Position numbers and translations under genes: made by a program
The notes under the pieces: generated by a model
Database searches by the model: none
Told to the model about the DNA's origin: nothing
Seen by the model: the letters and a program-made list of their open reading frames with translations, nothing else
Assembly: GCF_938015785.1 (NCBI RefSeq)
Contig: NZ_CALLWC010000065.1
Span: forward strand, 82,368-146,367
DNA length: 64,000 nt
Source of the DNA: an uncultured Campylobacter sp.
Lineage (GTDB): Bacteria; Campylobacterota; Campylobacteria; Campylobacterales; Campylobacteraceae
Direction of reading: 5' to 3'
Shown here: one piece after another, positions 35,074 to 45,452 of the stretch
How the letters are laid out: each line of letters begins with the position of its first letter
Numbering within the stretch: position 1 is the stretch's first letter

Positions 35074-35896
35074 TTATTATCCCCGAGCCTATCGCTGCCA
35101 TCTCTATAATTTTATTATTAATCTGCGAAAAACTAATTTCCGTAGGTTTATTTACTTCGTAATACTCAAAAAGCTCATACATCTTATACATAAGCTTGTT
35201 GATGTTCCTCATGTTGCCGTCCGTTAAATTTAAAATCAAATCGAAATTATCGTCGCTAAACATAAAATAGTATTGTTGAAAGCCATGAAGCACAAGCTTC
35301 TTTTCAATATACAGCTTGACTTCGCCTAAATTTGAATTAGGAAGCTCGATGCTCTCCCAAATTCTGGTTTTAAAATAATCCTTTGCGAGGCGATCTTCCT
35401 CGTCCGTCTTATGAACCGTAAATAAAAATTTAAATAGTCTCGTATCTGCCATAAGGCGAATTTTTTCTATCAAATTCCCAGGATACAGCTGAGCCTCATC
35501 AAGCAAAATAACGACCTGCTCTACCGCTCCGACATTGGTAGAGATGCCAAACCTTTCTCTATAAATCCGCATAAAATTTTCATAATTATCAATCGGCTCG
35601 CTAGGAGTAGAATGAAAAATCTGCGAATAAAGCTCTAAGAAAAATTCTTTCTCATCAAAAAACGGTTGCGGTACAAATACGACTCTTACCTTTTTTTCAA
35701 GATCGACCTTGATCTTATTAAGCAAAAATGTTTTGCCGCAACCCGGTTTGCCGTAGAAAAGTATAAGTTTTAACGGCTTTTGCAAAGCATTTAAAATTTT
35801 ATGATAAGCAAGGGTAGATTTATCGAGATTAACGAAGTCCGAGACTTCGTTATCCTCGATAAAAATCTCCTTGATCGCCGTATAATTATTACTCAT
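35066..35896 (-). CDS. ctsP: AAA ATPase of the competence operon (ExeA/GspA/MshM-like; CtsP)
   Basis: A 276-residue P-loop ATPase with Walker A GKPGCGKT (49-56), Walker B VVILLDEAQ (128-136) and a sensor region with ADTRLFKFLFTVHK. It belongs to the ExeA/MshM group that helps assemble secretins or works with the inner-membrane platform. In C. jejuni a membrane-associated NTP-binding protein, CtsP, occupies this position and is needed for transformation. It has no peptidoglycan-binding or membrane segment here. Overlaps with both neighbours are 8 nt. Confidence 0.85.
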   Translation of the reverse strand: MSNNYTAIKEIFIEDNEVSDFVNLDKSTLAYHKILNALQKPLKLILFYGKPGCGKTFLLNKIKVDLEKKVRVVFVPQPFFDEKEFFLELYSQIFHSTPSEPIDNYENFMRIYRERFGISTNVGAVEQVVILLDEAQLYPGNLIEKIRLMADTRLFKFLFTVHKTDEEDRLAKDYFKTRIWESIELPNSNLGEVKLYIEKKLVLHGFQQYYFMFSDDNFDLILNLTDGNMRNINKLMYKMYELFEYYEVNKPTEISFSQINNKIIEMAAIGSGIINA

Positions 35897-37397
35897 TTTC
35901 GTAGATGGATTTTGAGTAACCTAGCTCTTTAAGCGAAGTAGCAAGCGGCGCGCCAGTATTGTCGATGATATGTGGAGTTACTACGAAGATTAGCTCCGAC
36001 GTGCTCAAAACATCGGCAGTGCTTTTGAAAAGATTTCCGATTAGCGGAATTTCAGCTAGCACAGGCACCCTAGTGTTATTCTTGGACTTAGTTGCGCCGA
36101 TTAAACCGCCTAAAATTACAGTATCGCCATCATCTACCCAAACTACACTAGAGAGTTTCTTTTGCAAAGTATCAGGTGCGATATCTCTTCTGCCATTCTC
36201 TCTCCTTACATTATCTTCCGCATATTTAAGAGAACTTAAAGATGGATTAATTCGCAACATAATCCTATTATCATCTGAAATTTCAGGCAAGATATTCAAA
36301 AGAATACCTACAAAGATCGAATACTGATCATCCGACTGAGTATCTCCACCTTGATAATCACCTGTAGTAGTGGATTTCAATACGTAGTTAATGGTATCAC
36401 CTACGGAGATAATAGCTGGCTGATTATTCATCGTAGTTACTTTAGGACTAGATATGATTTTGGTTTTGCCCTTAGTCTCTAGGAAATTAATTAAACCGTC
36501 GATATTAAAATTTAGATTAGCCCCTATCGTCCAAGTTCCGTGAGTATCGCTAGCCTTTCCTCTATTTCCGTTATCTATGTGATAGCCTGAAAGTTTCTTT
36601 GGATCCCCGCCCACATAGGTATTAAATCCTAGTTGAAATTTACTCCAATCAATACCAGTAGTGTATTCGTTATTTAGCTCGACAGATATGATATTTACGT
36701 CTAGCAAGACTTGGCGACTAAGGCGTTTTTGCATACCGCTTAGATATCTATCGACGCGAGCTATCTGAGACTTCATAGCAGTAACGGTTACCAAACCGGC
36801 ATTTTGATTTATAATAGGAGCGACTGCGACATATTTTTCGGTACCGTTATTTAGAACAGAGGTGATTTCCTCGCTAATCTTCTCCCAAAAATCGAATTTC
36901 TCTTTGGTAGTGATCTTATTATCTTCTTTATTTTCTTTATCGTCACTATCATCCACTTTTGTAGGTGCGGAATCGACAGAAGATTTAGTAACAGCAGTAC
37001 CTTCTCTAATAGAAGTGATGTAATCCACTTTAAAAGTCCTAGTCTCTAGCGCTGAAATTTTTAATATGCCATGAGAATACTCATAGCTTAAATTATTCTC
37101 TTTTATGAGTAGATCTAAAACTTCGCGTAAAGAAAGGTCTTTGATGCTTACGCCTTGCAGTGGCTTACTCATCTCCTCTTGAGCGATAGCATCTTTTGCT
37201 ACCACTGAGAAGCGGCACATATCAGATAGCTGAGTTAGCATCTCGTTTAGCGTAACGGTATCGTTAATCTTAATATTTAGCGCCTTCCTATCGCAGTTAC
37301 CTGCAGTTGCGGGAGCGGCATATAGACTAGTAGCCGTAACAGACAAAGCAAGCATAGCGGCTATGCTAAGCTTTTTACTTATATGTAATAATGACAT
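35889..37397 (-). CDS. ctsD: Secretin of the competence/type II secretion system (CtsD; PilQ/MshL-like)
   Basis: A 502-residue outer-membrane channel protein with a signal peptide (about 1-27). N-terminal secretin/STN domains follow (MLTQLSDMCRFSVV, MSKPLQGVSIKDLSLREVLDLL), then an N1-type domain, and the secretin domain with NQPAIISVGDTINYVL, WVDDGDTVILGGLIGA and VPVLAEIPLIGNLFKS. It forms the gated pore for DNA uptake or secretion. A charged Asp/Lys/Glu linker near residue 145 separates the domains. No lipobox is visible. It overlaps the upstream gene by 23 nt. Confidence 0.93.
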   Translation of the reverse strand: MSLLHISKKLSIAAMLALSVTATSLYAAPATAGNCDRKALNIKINDTVTLNEMLTQLSDMCRFSVVAKDAIAQEEMSKPLQGVSIKDLSLREVLDLLIKENNLSYEYSHGILKISALETRTFKVDYITSIREGTAVTKSSVDSAPTKVDDSDDKENKEDNKITTKEKFDFWEKISEEITSVLNNGTEKYVAVAPIINQNAGLVTVTAMKSQIARVDRYLSGMQKRLSRQVLLDVNIISVELNNEYTTGIDWSKFQLGFNTYVGGDPKKLSGYHIDNGNRGKASDTHGTWTIGANLNFNIDGLINFLETKGKTKIISSPKVTTMNNQPAIISVGDTINYVLKSTTTGDYQGGDTQSDDQYSIFVGILLNILPEISDDNRIMLRINPSLSSLKYAEDNVRRENGRRDIAPDTLQKKLSSVVWVDDGDTVILGGLIGATKSKNNTRVPVLAEIPLIGNLFKSTADVLSTSELIFVVTPHIIDNTGAPLATSLKELGYSKSIYENE

Positions 37398-37803
37398 TTT
37401 GACTTCCTTGTTTTAGTGTTAGTTCGACTTTATTTTCATCGTCGTTGGTAATAATAACGCTATTACCCGTTATTTGCACGATCTTATATGAGCCTACATA
37501 CTCGCCCAAACCATACCACTTATCGTTTAGCTTAACCTTATCGCCCATAATACCTACTAGCTGATAACCTAGGTCCACCTGCTGATTAGCTTCTCTAGGT
37601 GCATTAGCTTCTTTAGGATAAAACGGATCTTGCAAAGAAGCTATCTGCTCATCGCTAAGACCCACTCTAGGCTTACTAAGATCATCGAATATCGCATCGT
37701 ACTTAGCTTTATAGGCTCCATTACTAGGCGCCACCGTCTGATTATTATCTACAGCAAATAGAGCAGTAGAAAGTAGCAAAGAGCATAAAATTAACTTTTT
37801 CAT
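37375..37803 (-). CDS. PilP/MshK-like periplasmic protein of the competence operon (possibly CtsR)
   Basis: A 142-residue exported protein with a signal peptide (about residues 1-17). The C-terminal part (VDLGYQLVGIMGDKVKLNDKWY, YKIVQITGNSVIITNDDENKVEL) has the small beta-domain pattern of PilP/MshK/GspC-HR proteins, which link the inner-membrane platform to the secretin. In C. jejuni the gene at this position, as I recall, is ctsR. Its start meets the stop of the PilO-like gene. Confidence 0.7.
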   Translation of the reverse strand: MKKLILCSLLLSTALFAVDNNQTVAPSNGAYKAKYDAIFDDLSKPRVGLSDEQIASLQDPFYPKEANAPREANQQVDLGYQLVGIMGDKVKLNDKWYGLGEYVGSYKIVQITGNSVIITNDDENKVELTLKQGSQNVIITYK

Positions 37804-38456
37804 TAGTAATTTACTCCCCAGATAGATATACCGATGCTTCCACCGATTTTGCCATTTTTAGTGGCATTGATATCCATCTTATTTACATCTACGATCATCT
37901 CCGATTGTTCTATAAGATTGATATACCTAAGGACGTTCGAAAATGCTCCTTCAAATTTCACATCTATATCCAGCAAGGCTTCAGGCTGAAAAATTTGTTT
38001 GATGCTAGGCTCTCTTCTATCGCTGTGAATAGCGTAAATTTTAATATTGTTATTCTCTGCGATCGTTGAGAGGCTATCCATAAATTTAGCCCAGTTCTTT
38101 TCATTATAGGTAAGCTTTGAAATTTCTTTTAGCTTGCCGTCTAGATACCCACGCTCTTCAATAATATTGTTAAGGTTGGTCCTAGCACCATTGAGGATAT
38201 TGCGTTTATTATTAACAAAAGCATCAGGATCACCGCCAAAAAACTCGTTATATTCTCTTTGTGCGCCTTCAAGCTTAGTCGTGGCAGTACTTAGATTAGT
38301 TTCGCTCTTCTCTAAATACGGATCGGCTTGCTGACTTAAAATAAAGTAAGCTACCACACCTACAAACAATAAAGCTATGTAAAAATAGTTATTTGCACTA
38401 TTCCCCTTGGAGGCAAACCATTGATCAAGTTGATCTAATGAACTTTTCTTTTTCAT
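37803..38456 (-). CDS. PilO/MshJ-like inner-membrane protein of the competence operon
   Basis: A 217-residue bitopic protein: short cytoplasmic N-terminus, helix at about 24-41 (YFYIALLFVGVVAYFIL), coiled coil (about 50-100) and a C-terminal ferredoxin-like fold (IYAIHSDRREPSIK, IDVKFEGAFSNVLRYINLIEQS). This is the layout of PilO/GspM proteins, which dimerise with PilN-type partners; the partner is encoded just upstream. The stop and the next start overlap by one base. Confidence 0.78.
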   Translation of the reverse strand: MKKKSSLDQLDQWFASKGNSANNYFYIALLFVGVVAYFILSQQADPYLEKSETNLSTATTKLEGAQREYNEFFGGDPDAFVNNKRNILNGARTNLNNIIEERGYLDGKLKEISKLTYNEKNWAKFMDSLSTIAENNNIKIYAIHSDRREPSIKQIFQPEALLDIDVKFEGAFSNVLRYINLIEQSEMIVDVNKMDINATKNGKIGGSIGISIWGVNY

Positions 38457-39976
38457 TATCTAACCTCCACACTGATATTGCTATCGTAAAAGACAGTTTT
38501 ATTACCCTCTTGTAGCGCGATTGTTTTAGTATCCACGCCATACACCTCTTTTTTACTGATATCCTCTAAAAGCTCAGTCATCTGCTTATCGTTTTTGGTG
38601 CGCACCTGAACAGTTAGAGTCCTATTCTCATCACCGATCCTAACCATATTGCCCTTATTTTTAACGACCATATTGGTTAGCTCGAAAATAGAAACACCCT
38701 TCATAGCGTAATTGTTTTTCTTATCTAAGATGGCATTAATTAGATCGCGCCTGTCGTTAAGCTCCTTGCCGCTCTTAGCAGCCTGGGCATTTACCTCTTT
38801 AGTCTCTTTATCCAAACGCGCACTTTCAGTTCTAGCAGGACCCATCTTTTCCTCTAAACCTTTATATTCGCTAGTTTTATCATCAGCTACCATATTATTA
38901 TAATAGCCGTAGCCGAAGTTATACGCAGGATACACAGCCCCAAGTAAGCAACCTAACAACATATAGCCTATCAGCTTGCCGGTTGATCTTTGGGTCAAAG
39001 GCGGAGGTCTCATAAACGGCGAGTAGTTGTGATCGTCGTCTTTGGTAACCAAATAATCTTGACCTACCAAAAACATCAAAATATCTAGCTGAGTGAGCGG
39101 ATAATCTTTTGCGTTGATTGCAACGTTAAAATTAAAATCCTTGTATCTTAGCTTTAGATTATTTTCAACAAAAACCTCGATCGCAGGAATTTTACCGATA
39201 TCCGTTCCGATATAGACATTTTGAATATTGACGTTGTAAATTTTACTAATACCGTTTAACACGTCATTGATGTAGTAAAACATATCGTCAAAAATTTGGA
39301 TCATATAATCGCGTTCGGTCGGATTTTCTAAATTTACTCCCTGCTTGGAAAGCAATCTATAAAAACTCTCTTCATCGACTCTACTGCCGACTAGCTCAAC
39401 ATATTTTTCATGCAAGAATTTTAGGTTATATCTTACTTGACGAGATTGAAAATATTCGCCGTTTTGATACACTACCAAAAACGCATCGTCGCGCTGCAAG
39501 TAGATGAAGCAGTCGATTCCGTCGCGAGTTAGGACGCCTCTATTATACAAGCCCTCGTATAAAAACGGAGCCATAGCCACATAGTCGATGTAGTTCGTCC
39601 TAGCGGCGATCGCATCGAATTCTGAAGTGAGTTTGGCATTATCTACGACGAAAACATTAAAAATTCTATCGTCGCCGCCAGCGCCTATTACCTCACTATA
39701 GGTGATTTTGTAATCCAAAGCGGTGTCAAGCCCCAGCTCCTCATACACCTTAACGACGATCGCATCTAAAAGATCCGCGTCCTCTACCGATCTGCTTATC
39801 TCGACCGTCGCAGTCATTATATCCTTATACGGAATATATGAGACGTAAGTTTCCTTCGCACGATTCGCTTTTGAGAAGTCGTGCTCGAAAACTTCATTCT
39901 CACTTAGACCGAATATGGTTTGCGTGACTTTGTTAATCGCAACAATCGAACTAGCATTTTTACTATTCTTTGCCAT
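38456..39976 (-). CDS. PilM-PilN-like fusion, integral membrane platform protein (possibly CtsX)
   Basis: A 506-residue protein and first gene of the competence operon. Residues 1-310 resemble an actin-like PilM/MshI cytoplasmic domain (QNVYIGTDIGKIPAIEVFVE). A single helix lies at about 334-357, followed by a coiled coil (365-410) and a PilN-like periplasmic end (TVQVRTKNDKQMTELLEDI). The fusion resembles integral membrane protein CtsX, reported to bind CtsP in C. jejuni. The ATG at 39976 has a Shine-Dalgarno (GGAAGTGGAG); an in-frame start 22 codons upstream adds a peptide overlapping era and was rejected. Confidence 0.72.
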   Translation of the reverse strand: MAKNSKNASSIVAINKVTQTIFGLSENEVFEHDFSKANRAKETYVSYIPYKDIMTATVEISRSVEDADLLDAIVVKVYEELGLDTALDYKITYSEVIGAGGDDRIFNVFVVDNAKLTSEFDAIAARTNYIDYVAMAPFLYEGLYNRGVLTRDGIDCFIYLQRDDAFLVVYQNGEYFQSRQVRYNLKFLHEKYVELVGSRVDEESFYRLLSKQGVNLENPTERDYMIQIFDDMFYYINDVLNGISKIYNVNIQNVYIGTDIGKIPAIEVFVENNLKLRYKDFNFNVAINAKDYPLTQLDILMFLVGQDYLVTKDDDHNYSPFMRPPPLTQRSTGKLIGYMLLGCLLGAVYPAYNFGYGYYNNMVADDKTSEYKGLEEKMGPARTESARLDKETKEVNAQAAKSGKELNDRRDLINAILDKKNNYAMKGVSIFELTNMVVKNKGNMVRIGDENRTLTVQVRTKNDKQMTELLEDISKKEVYGVDTKTIALQEGNKTVFYDSNISVEVR

Positions 39977-40038
39977 AACACTCCACTTCCAAATGAAATT
40001 TTCTACGCTGCTAATACTAATAGAAATAAAATAAAATG

Positions 40039-40908
40039 TCAATAGATAAAATCGGTTTTTACCCTAAATTCGTCATTTTTCCAGCTTTTTTTTACAAAAA
40101 CCGTTAATTTTAAGTAAATTTTGACCTTAGAAAAATTTGAAATTAACTTTTTGGCTCGAATTCCGATCCGTTTGATCGCCTCGCCGTTTTTGCCGATTAA
40201 CATCTCTTTGTGTGAATTGCTGTCCGTTATGATCCGCGCATATACCGAGATCAGACCGGGTTTTTCCACCACTTTTTCCATCACGACGTCGCTGCAATAC
40301 GGGATCTCGTCGCTCATACTCTCAAAGATCGCCTCAAGTATGAAGTCGCGGTAAATTTCGCGCTCGTTGGTCGCGCTTAAAATTTCAGGATCGTAAAAGT
40401 ACTCATGCTCGGGCAAAATTTTACAAATTTCATCCAAAACCTGCTTTTTATAGACCCTTTTTTTGATGCTAACGGGGATTATCGCTTCGAATTTATCGGT
40501 AAATTTTTGATATTGCAGCAGCTTTTGCACGATCTTTTCGTCGTTTGCTTCGTCTATTTTGGTTAGAATCACGATGTGTTTGGTGCTGGGGTTTAAATTT
40601 AAAAATTTCTCGTATTCTGAGGTATCGTCGTGCACGGGCGCCAAAAACAGCACCAGATCGCAGCCCTCAATCGCCCCGAGCGCCACTTCGACCATCAGCT
40701 TATTCATCAGCTTGGTGCTTTCGTGCAGCCCCGGCGTGTCCGTGAAAATCACCTGATCTGCGCCGTTCATCGCGATGCCGTTAATCTTACGGCGCGTGGC
40801 GTTGATCTTGTGTGAGACGAGCGAAATTTTCTCGCCGCAGAGGTAGTTTAACAGCGAGCTCTTGCCCGCATTGGTCCGCCCGATGAGCGTTACAAATCCG
40901 CTTTTCAT
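40039..40908 (-). CDS. era: Era, ribosome-assembly GTPase
   Basis: A 289-residue GTPase needed for 30S maturation. Motifs G1 GRTNAGKS (10-17), G3 DTPG, G4 TKID and the C-terminal KH domain ([14 protein letters not shown]) that binds the 3' end of 16S rRNA are all present. It is the conserved neighbour of hslU and the Cts-like cluster side. It is probably transcribed from its own promoter, since 515 bp of gene-free DNA lie between it and hslU. Confidence 0.97.
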   Translation of the reverse strand: MKSGFVTLIGRTNAGKSSLLNYLCGEKISLVSHKINATRRKINGIAMNGADQVIFTDTPGLHESTKLMNKLMVEVALGAIEGCDLVLFLAPVHDDTSEYEKFLNLNPSTKHIVILTKIDEANDEKIVQKLLQYQKFTDKFEAIIPVSIKKRVYKKQVLDEICKILPEHEYFYDPEILSATNEREIYRDFILEAIFESMSDEIPYCSDVVMEKVVEKPGLISVYARIITDSNSHKEMLIGKNGEAIKRIGIRAKKLISNFSKVKIYLKLTVFVKKSWKNDEFRVKTDFIY

Positions 40909-41423
40909 ATTTTCCTTAAATTTATAAATTTTATCCTGTTCGCGACCGCAGCGTTAAGCTCTTGCGGGTAAATTCTAAAATCTAGTTTTGCGCAGGCTGG
41001 CTCTTGCACAAGCGGTTGAAATTTGAAATTCTGCCATCACATAAGCGGATAAAATTTAAAATTTCAAGCTGCACGGTAGCGCTAAATTTTACCCGCCTCG
41101 GCGCAGAATTCTATCCACTTTAAATCTCGCGAGCTGTAAATTCTGCAGCTTTGTAAATATTATCTACGAAATTTTAAATTTCATCCCACGACGACATTAT
41201 ATATAGTCCGCGCCGCGCAGAATTAAATCATCCTTGAAATTTTACAATCTTAAAATTTCAAAGCATCGTCAAATTTAAAAGGACGAAATTCTGCGCATTT
41301 TAAAATTCCGCTACATTTTGCGCCCGAAATTCCAGCGCTTTGCAAATTCTAAGAGCGCATAATTTTCGCTATCCGCAAAATTCCGCGACTCTGCAGAATT
41401 CTAAGAGTAGCTACCGTGCCGCC
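40909..41423. other. Gene-free spacer dense in (G/A)AATT(C/Y) words
   Basis: No reading frame or RNA is supportable. The region repeats short blocks such as GAAATTCTGC, GCAGAATTC, AAAATTCCGC and AAATTTTAAATTTC, about one every 20-30 bp, in both orientations. It separates era from hslU, which are often adjacent in this group. Confidence 0.55.
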
Positions 41424-42743
41424 TTATAAAATGTATTTCGCCAGATCCTCGTCGCTTGCGATGTCTGCGAGCTTTTCGCTTACGAGCTTTTCATCCACGA
41501 CGATCTTTTGCCCTTTAAACTTATCCGCCTCAAAGCTGATATCCTCAAGCACCTTTTCCATTATAGTATGCAGCCTTCTAGCGCCGATGTCTTCTACTTT
41601 TTCGTTCGTGCTCGCCGCAAATTTCGCGATCGCTTTAACCCCGTCCTCGCTAAATTCCAGCTCCACGCCCTCGGTCTTTAAAAGCGCCGAGTACTGTTTA
41701 AGAAGCGAATTTTTGGGCTTAGTTAAAATTTCGCACAGCGCCGCCTCGTCCAAGCTGTCAAGCTCGACGCGAAGCGGGAAGCGCCCCTGAAGCTCGGGTA
41801 TGAGATCGCTCGGCTTGCTGATATGAAAGGCGCCCGCGGCGATAAAAAGGATGTGATCGGTGTCGATATTGCCGAATTTCGTGCTTACGCTGCTGCCCTC
41901 CACGATCGGGAGCAGATCGCGCTGCACCCCCTCTTTGCTCGGATCCTGCCTGCCGCTATTACCGCTTGAGACAGCCACCTTATCGATCTCGTCGATAAAG
42001 ATAATACCCTCATTTTGCGCGCGCCTAACGGCTTCGGCTTTGATACTCTCCATATCTAAGACCTTCTCGCTAGCCTCGCTTTTGAGGGCAACTTTGGCGT
42101 CTTTGACCTTCATCTCTTTTTTGCTTTTGCGCGTCGAAATTCCGATTACTTTGATGAAGCTTTCCTGCATATTCGCCATCTCGGGCGGCAAATTCGGATT
42201 TGACTCAAGCGCGTTTTCGCTTACTTCGATCTCGATACTAAGATCATCCAGATCGCCGCGCTCGAGCTTGGCCGCCATCTTTTCGTAGCTTTTTTCGTAA
42301 TCTGCGATCTTCTCCTCGCTCGCGCCGCGCGGAAGCGGCGGAAGGACTTTTTCTAAAATTTTACGCTTGATGTAATCATCGATCTTGTCTTTGTTTTTTT
42401 CAAATTCCTCGCCGCGCACTAAATTTACCGACGCGGCAGCCAGATCGCGCACCATGCTCTCCACGTCGCGCCCCACGAAGCCTACTTCAGTATATTTGCT
42501 CGCCTCGACCTTAATAAAAGGAAGCCCGAACATCTTCGAAAGCCTGCGCGCGATCTCGGTCTTACCTACGCCGGTAGATCCGATCATTAGGATGTTTTTG
42601 GGCATCACCTCGTTTTTCATCTCATCTTCAAGCGCCATTCTACGGTAGCGATTTCGCAAAGCCACCGCTATCGTGCGTTTGGCGCTATTTTGTCCGATTA
42701 TATATTCGTCTAGTTTTTCTACGATCTGCTTTGGCGTCATCAT
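41424..42743 (-). CDS. hslU: HslU, ATPase of the HslUV protease
   Basis: AAA+ unfoldase that feeds substrates to HslV. It is about 439 residues from the ATG at 42743, which overlaps the hslV stop as ATGATGA. A longer frame starting inside hslV was rejected because family members begin [19 protein letters not shown]. Walker A is GSTGVGKTE, Walker [12 protein letters not shown], and the sensor/arginine region is [12 protein letters not shown]. The C-terminal residues dock into HslV. It is translationally coupled to hslV. Confidence 0.97.
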   Translation of the reverse strand: MMTPKQIVEKLDEYIIGQNSAKRTIAVALRNRYRRMALEDEMKNEVMPKNILMIGSTGVGKTEIARRLSKMFGLPFIKVEASKYTEVGFVGRDVESMVRDLAAASVNLVRGEEFEKNKDKIDDYIKRKILEKVLPPLPRGASEEKIADYEKSYEKMAAKLERGDLDDLSIEIEVSENALESNPNLPPEMANMQESFIKVIGISTRKSKKEMKVKDAKVALKSEASEKVLDMESIKAEAVRRAQNEGIIFIDEIDKVAVSSGNSGRQDPSKEGVQRDLLPIVEGSSVSTKFGNIDTDHILFIAAGAFHISKPSDLIPELQGRFPLRVELDSLDEAALCEILTKPKNSLLKQYSALLKTEGVELEFSEDGVKAIAKFAASTNEKVEDIGARRLHTIMEKVLEDISFEADKFKGQKIVVDEKLVSEKLADIASDEDLAKYIL

Positions 42744-43288
42744 CTCTTTTCGTCCCAAATTACGTATGTTTTGATGTTTTCGTTCGTGTAAATGCAAATC
42801 TCACCCGCGATTTTAAGGCTTTGCTTTACGAGCTCTTCCTCGTCTAGGCTTGCAAATTTATCCAAAGCTCGCGCCGCGCTAAGAGCGTAATTCCCGCCGC
42901 TTCCGATCGCTGCGATCTTGCCGTCATCCGGCTCTACCACGTCGCCCGTGCCGCTAAGCAGAAAGATATTTTTGCGATCCAGCACCAGCATCATCGCTTC
43001 GAGCTTTCGCAGATATTTATCCTTGCGCCACTGCTTGCTAAATTCTATCACCGCCCTTAAAAGATCGCCCTTTGCGCCATCTAAGCACTTCTCAAACATA
43101 TCAAAAAGATTAAACGCATCGGCGGTGCTACCCGCAAAGCCCGCCAAGACGCCCCCATCTTTGCCGATCTTTCGAATTTTAGTCGCATTGCCCTTTAAGA
43201 CGGTGTTTCCGAACGTAACCTGTCCGTCGCCGCCGATGACAGAGGCCTTCGCGCCTTTGTAGGCTAAAATGGTAGTTGCTTCAAACAC
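42740..43288 (-). CDS. hslV: HslV, proteasome-like peptidase
   Basis: A 182-residue N-terminal threonine peptidase. The encoded N-terminus is [12 protein letters not shown]; the mature enzyme should start at one of the two threonines (residues 5-6) after removal of a short propeptide. [12 protein letters not shown] and [14 protein letters not shown] are family hallmarks. It forms a dodecamer capped by HslU. The start overlaps the rplI stop by 8 nt, giving the order rplI-hslV-hslU. Confidence 0.97.
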   Translation of the reverse strand: MFEATTILAYKGAKASVIGGDGQVTFGNTVLKGNATKIRKIGKDGGVLAGFAGSTADAFNLFDMFEKCLDGAKGDLLRAVIEFSKQWRKDKYLRKLEAMMLVLDRKNIFLLSGTGDVVEPDDGKIAAIGSGGNYALSAARALDKFASLDEEELVKQSLKIAGEICIYTNENIKTYVIWDEKR

Positions 43289-43724
43289 TAGCCACCTCTA
43301 TCTCAAATTTAGCGCTTATACCGTGCTTTAGTTTGGCATTTACGTCGTAGATCCCGGTCGTTTTGATAGCTTCGGTCTCTAAAATTTTCTTATCGATTTC
43401 GATCCCTTTTTGCTCTTTTAGCGCGGTTGCAATCTCATCTTTGGTAACCGAGCCGAAAAGCGCGCCGCTCTCGCCCGTCTGTTTTACGATCTTTACGCGG
43501 ATCTTAGCTAGCTCCTCGGCTAGTTTTTGCAGGCTCGCGACCTCGTATTTTTCAAGCTCGGCTTGCTTTTTCTTATCCGCTTCAAATTTACGCAAAACTT
43601 CAGTCGTAGCAGCTTTAGCGTAGCCTTTGCCGATTAGGAAGTTATTGCCATAGCCGTCCTTGACCTCTTTTATCTCGCCCGCCTTTCCGAGCCCCTTAAC
43701 GTCTTTGATCAATAATACTTTCAT
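43281..43724 (-). CDS. rplI: 50S ribosomal protein L9
   Basis: A 147-residue ribosomal protein of normal length. The N-terminal domain shows [29 protein letters not shown], then a long linking helix (residues about 40-75) and the C-terminal rRNA-binding domain. It stabilises the L1 stalk region of 23S rRNA. It is the first gene of the rplI-hslV-hslU unit. It lies downstream of argG on the same strand after a 173-bp spacer. Confidence 0.97.
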   Translation of the reverse strand: MKVLLIKDVKGLGKAGEIKEVKDGYGNNFLIGKGYAKAATTEVLRKFEADKKKQAELEKYEVASLQKLAEELAKIRVKIVKQTGESGALFGSVTKDEIATALKEQKGIEIDKKILETEAIKTTGIYDVNAKLKHGISAKFEIEVASV

Positions 43725-43897
43725 CCACTATCCTTTTAAATTTAACTCTAAATTTATAAAATTTTATAAGCGGCGCGGACGGATCTGAAATTTAGTGAAA
43801 TTTCATGAAACCTGCCCGCAGCCGCTCGCGCTTTTTCGATAAATTTTAAAATTTCGTTTTGTGAAATTTGCCCGTCCGCCGTGCGGCAAAATTTCAG

Positions 43898-45118
43898 CTA
43901 AAGCTTGCGTCCGTTCTTGCCTGCGATGATAAATCTTAGCGCGCTTAGCTTGATAAATCCGTCGCCGTCCTTTTGATTGAAAACCTTGTCCTCTTCGAAC
44001 GTCACAAAATCTGTATTAAACAAGCTATCGCTCTTGCTCTGTCTGCCTAGCACGGTCACGTTGCCCTTATAAAGCTCAAGCTTAACCTTACCGTTTACGT
44101 GCTCTTGGGATTTATTTATCAGCTCTTGAAGCAGCAAGCGCTCCGGGCTGAACCAAAAGCCGTTGTAGATGAGCTCGGCGTAGCGCGGCATCAGATCGTC
44201 TTTTAGATGTGCCGCGCCGCGATCTAGCGTGATGCTCTCGATCGCGCGGTGAGCCTTTAGCATGATCGTGCCGCCCGGAGTTTCGTAGCAGCCGCGACTC
44301 TTCATGCCGACGTAGCGATTTTCTACAAGATCGAGCCTGCCGATGCCGTTTTTAGCGCCGAGCTCGTTAAGCGCAGCTAGCATCTCATGCGGCTTAAGCG
44401 CCTTGCCGTTTAGCTTCACGGGATCGCCGTGCTTGTATTCGATCTCGATGATCTCGCTCTTATCTGGCGCATTTTTAGGGCTCACGGTCCATCGCCACAT
44501 ATCCTCCTCAGGCGCATGAGCTGGATCTTCCAGCACCAAACCCTCGTAGGAGATATGAAGGATATTAGCATCCATCGAATACGGCGACTTGCCGGGCTTT
44601 GAAGCGATGTCGATGCCGTTTTTCTTAGCGTAGGCAAGCAATTTCTCGCGAGAGTTCAGATCCCATAGCCTCCACGGCGCAATCACCTTGATATCGGGAT
44701 TTAGCGCATATGCGCCAAGTTCGAAACGAACCTGGTCGTTGCCCTTACCGGTCGCGCCGTGGCTTACGGCGTCCGCGCCGGTTTTTTTCGCGATTTCGAC
44801 TAGTTTTTTAGCAATTAACGGGCGTGCGATCGATGTACCCAAAAGATACTCGCCCTCATAAACTGCGTTTGCGCGAAACATCGGAAATACGTAATCGCGC
44901 ACAAATTCCTCGCGCAGATCCTCTACGAAGATATTTTCCTTTTTGATGCCCAGTTTCACAGCTTTGTTTTTGATCGGCTCCAAATCCTCATTCTGACCGA
45001 TATCTGCGGTGAAAGTCACCACATCGCAGCCGTAAGTATCGCCGAGCCACTTTAAAATAATGCTAGTATCTAGTCCTCCGGAATACGCCAAAACGACCTT
45101 TTTTACATCTTTTGCCAT
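43898..45118 (-). CDS. argG: Argininosuccinate synthase
   Basis: A 406-residue enzyme that joins citrulline and aspartate with ATP to make argininosuccinate in arginine synthesis. The PP-loop is [17 protein letters not shown] (from residue 8); also seen are [15 protein letters not shown] and the C-terminal [20 protein letters not shown]. The ATG at 45118 follows AAAGGAT; the frame runs 100 codons further upstream but only as the antisense of the S4 gene. It is divergent from the S4-tsaE-lptB operon. Confidence 0.97.
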   Translation of the reverse strand: MAKDVKKVVLAYSGGLDTSIILKWLGDTYGCDVVTFTADIGQNEDLEPIKNKAVKLGIKKENIFVEDLREEFVRDYVFPMFRANAVYEGEYLLGTSIARPLIAKKLVEIAKKTGADAVSHGATGKGNDQVRFELGAYALNPDIKVIAPWRLWDLNSREKLLAYAKKNGIDIASKPGKSPYSMDANILHISYEGLVLEDPAHAPEEDMWRWTVSPKNAPDKSEIIEIEYKHGDPVKLNGKALKPHEMLAALNELGAKNGIGRLDLVENRYVGMKSRGCYETPGGTIMLKAHRAIESITLDRGAAHLKDDLMPRYAELIYNGFWFSPERLLLQELINKSQEHVNGKVKLELYKGNVTVLGRQSKSDSLFNTDFVTFEEDKVFNQKDGDGFIKLSALRFIIAGKNGRKL

Positions 45119-45206
45119 CTCAAATCCTTTACGTAAAATTTGGCGAAATTCTACCAAAAATAGTTTAATAGTTGCTTTTAAGGCAAATATCGCTAAACTC
45201 ACGCCT

Positions 45207-45452
45207 ATGAGAATCGATAAATTTTTAAACGCAGTAAATATCACTAAGCGGCGCGCCATCAGCGAAGATATGTGCAAAAGCGGCGTCGTAGCCGTAAACG
45301 GCGCGGTAGCAAAGCCCGCCAAAGAGCTTAAAATCGGCGATGTAATCACAATAAGCTTTTTAGATAGAAAACAAAGCTTTAAAGTCCTAGCCTTTCCTAG
45401 CGCAAAAAATACGCCCAAAAGCGAGCAGGCAAAGTATGTCCAAGAGCTTTGA
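45207..45452 (+). CDS. S4-domain RNA-binding protein (Hsp15/RqcP-like)
   Basis: An 81-residue protein that is essentially one S4 RNA-binding domain: [32 protein letters not shown] and [12 protein letters not shown]. Small S4 proteins of this type bind ribosomal or tRNA-bearing 50S particles. It starts at 45207, divergent from argG, and overlaps tsaE by 17 nt. The same small gene precedes tsaE in C. jejuni as I recall. Confidence 0.88.
   Translation: MRIDKFLNAVNITKRRAISEDMCKSGVVAVNGAVAKPAKELKIGDVITISFLDRKQSFKVLAFPSAKNTPKSEQAKYVQEL

Noticed and set aside
45119..45418. 100-residue N-terminal extension of ArgG
   Set aside because: It is the antisense of the S4-domain gene; the ATG at 45118 has a Shine-Dalgarno and matches the family's start.
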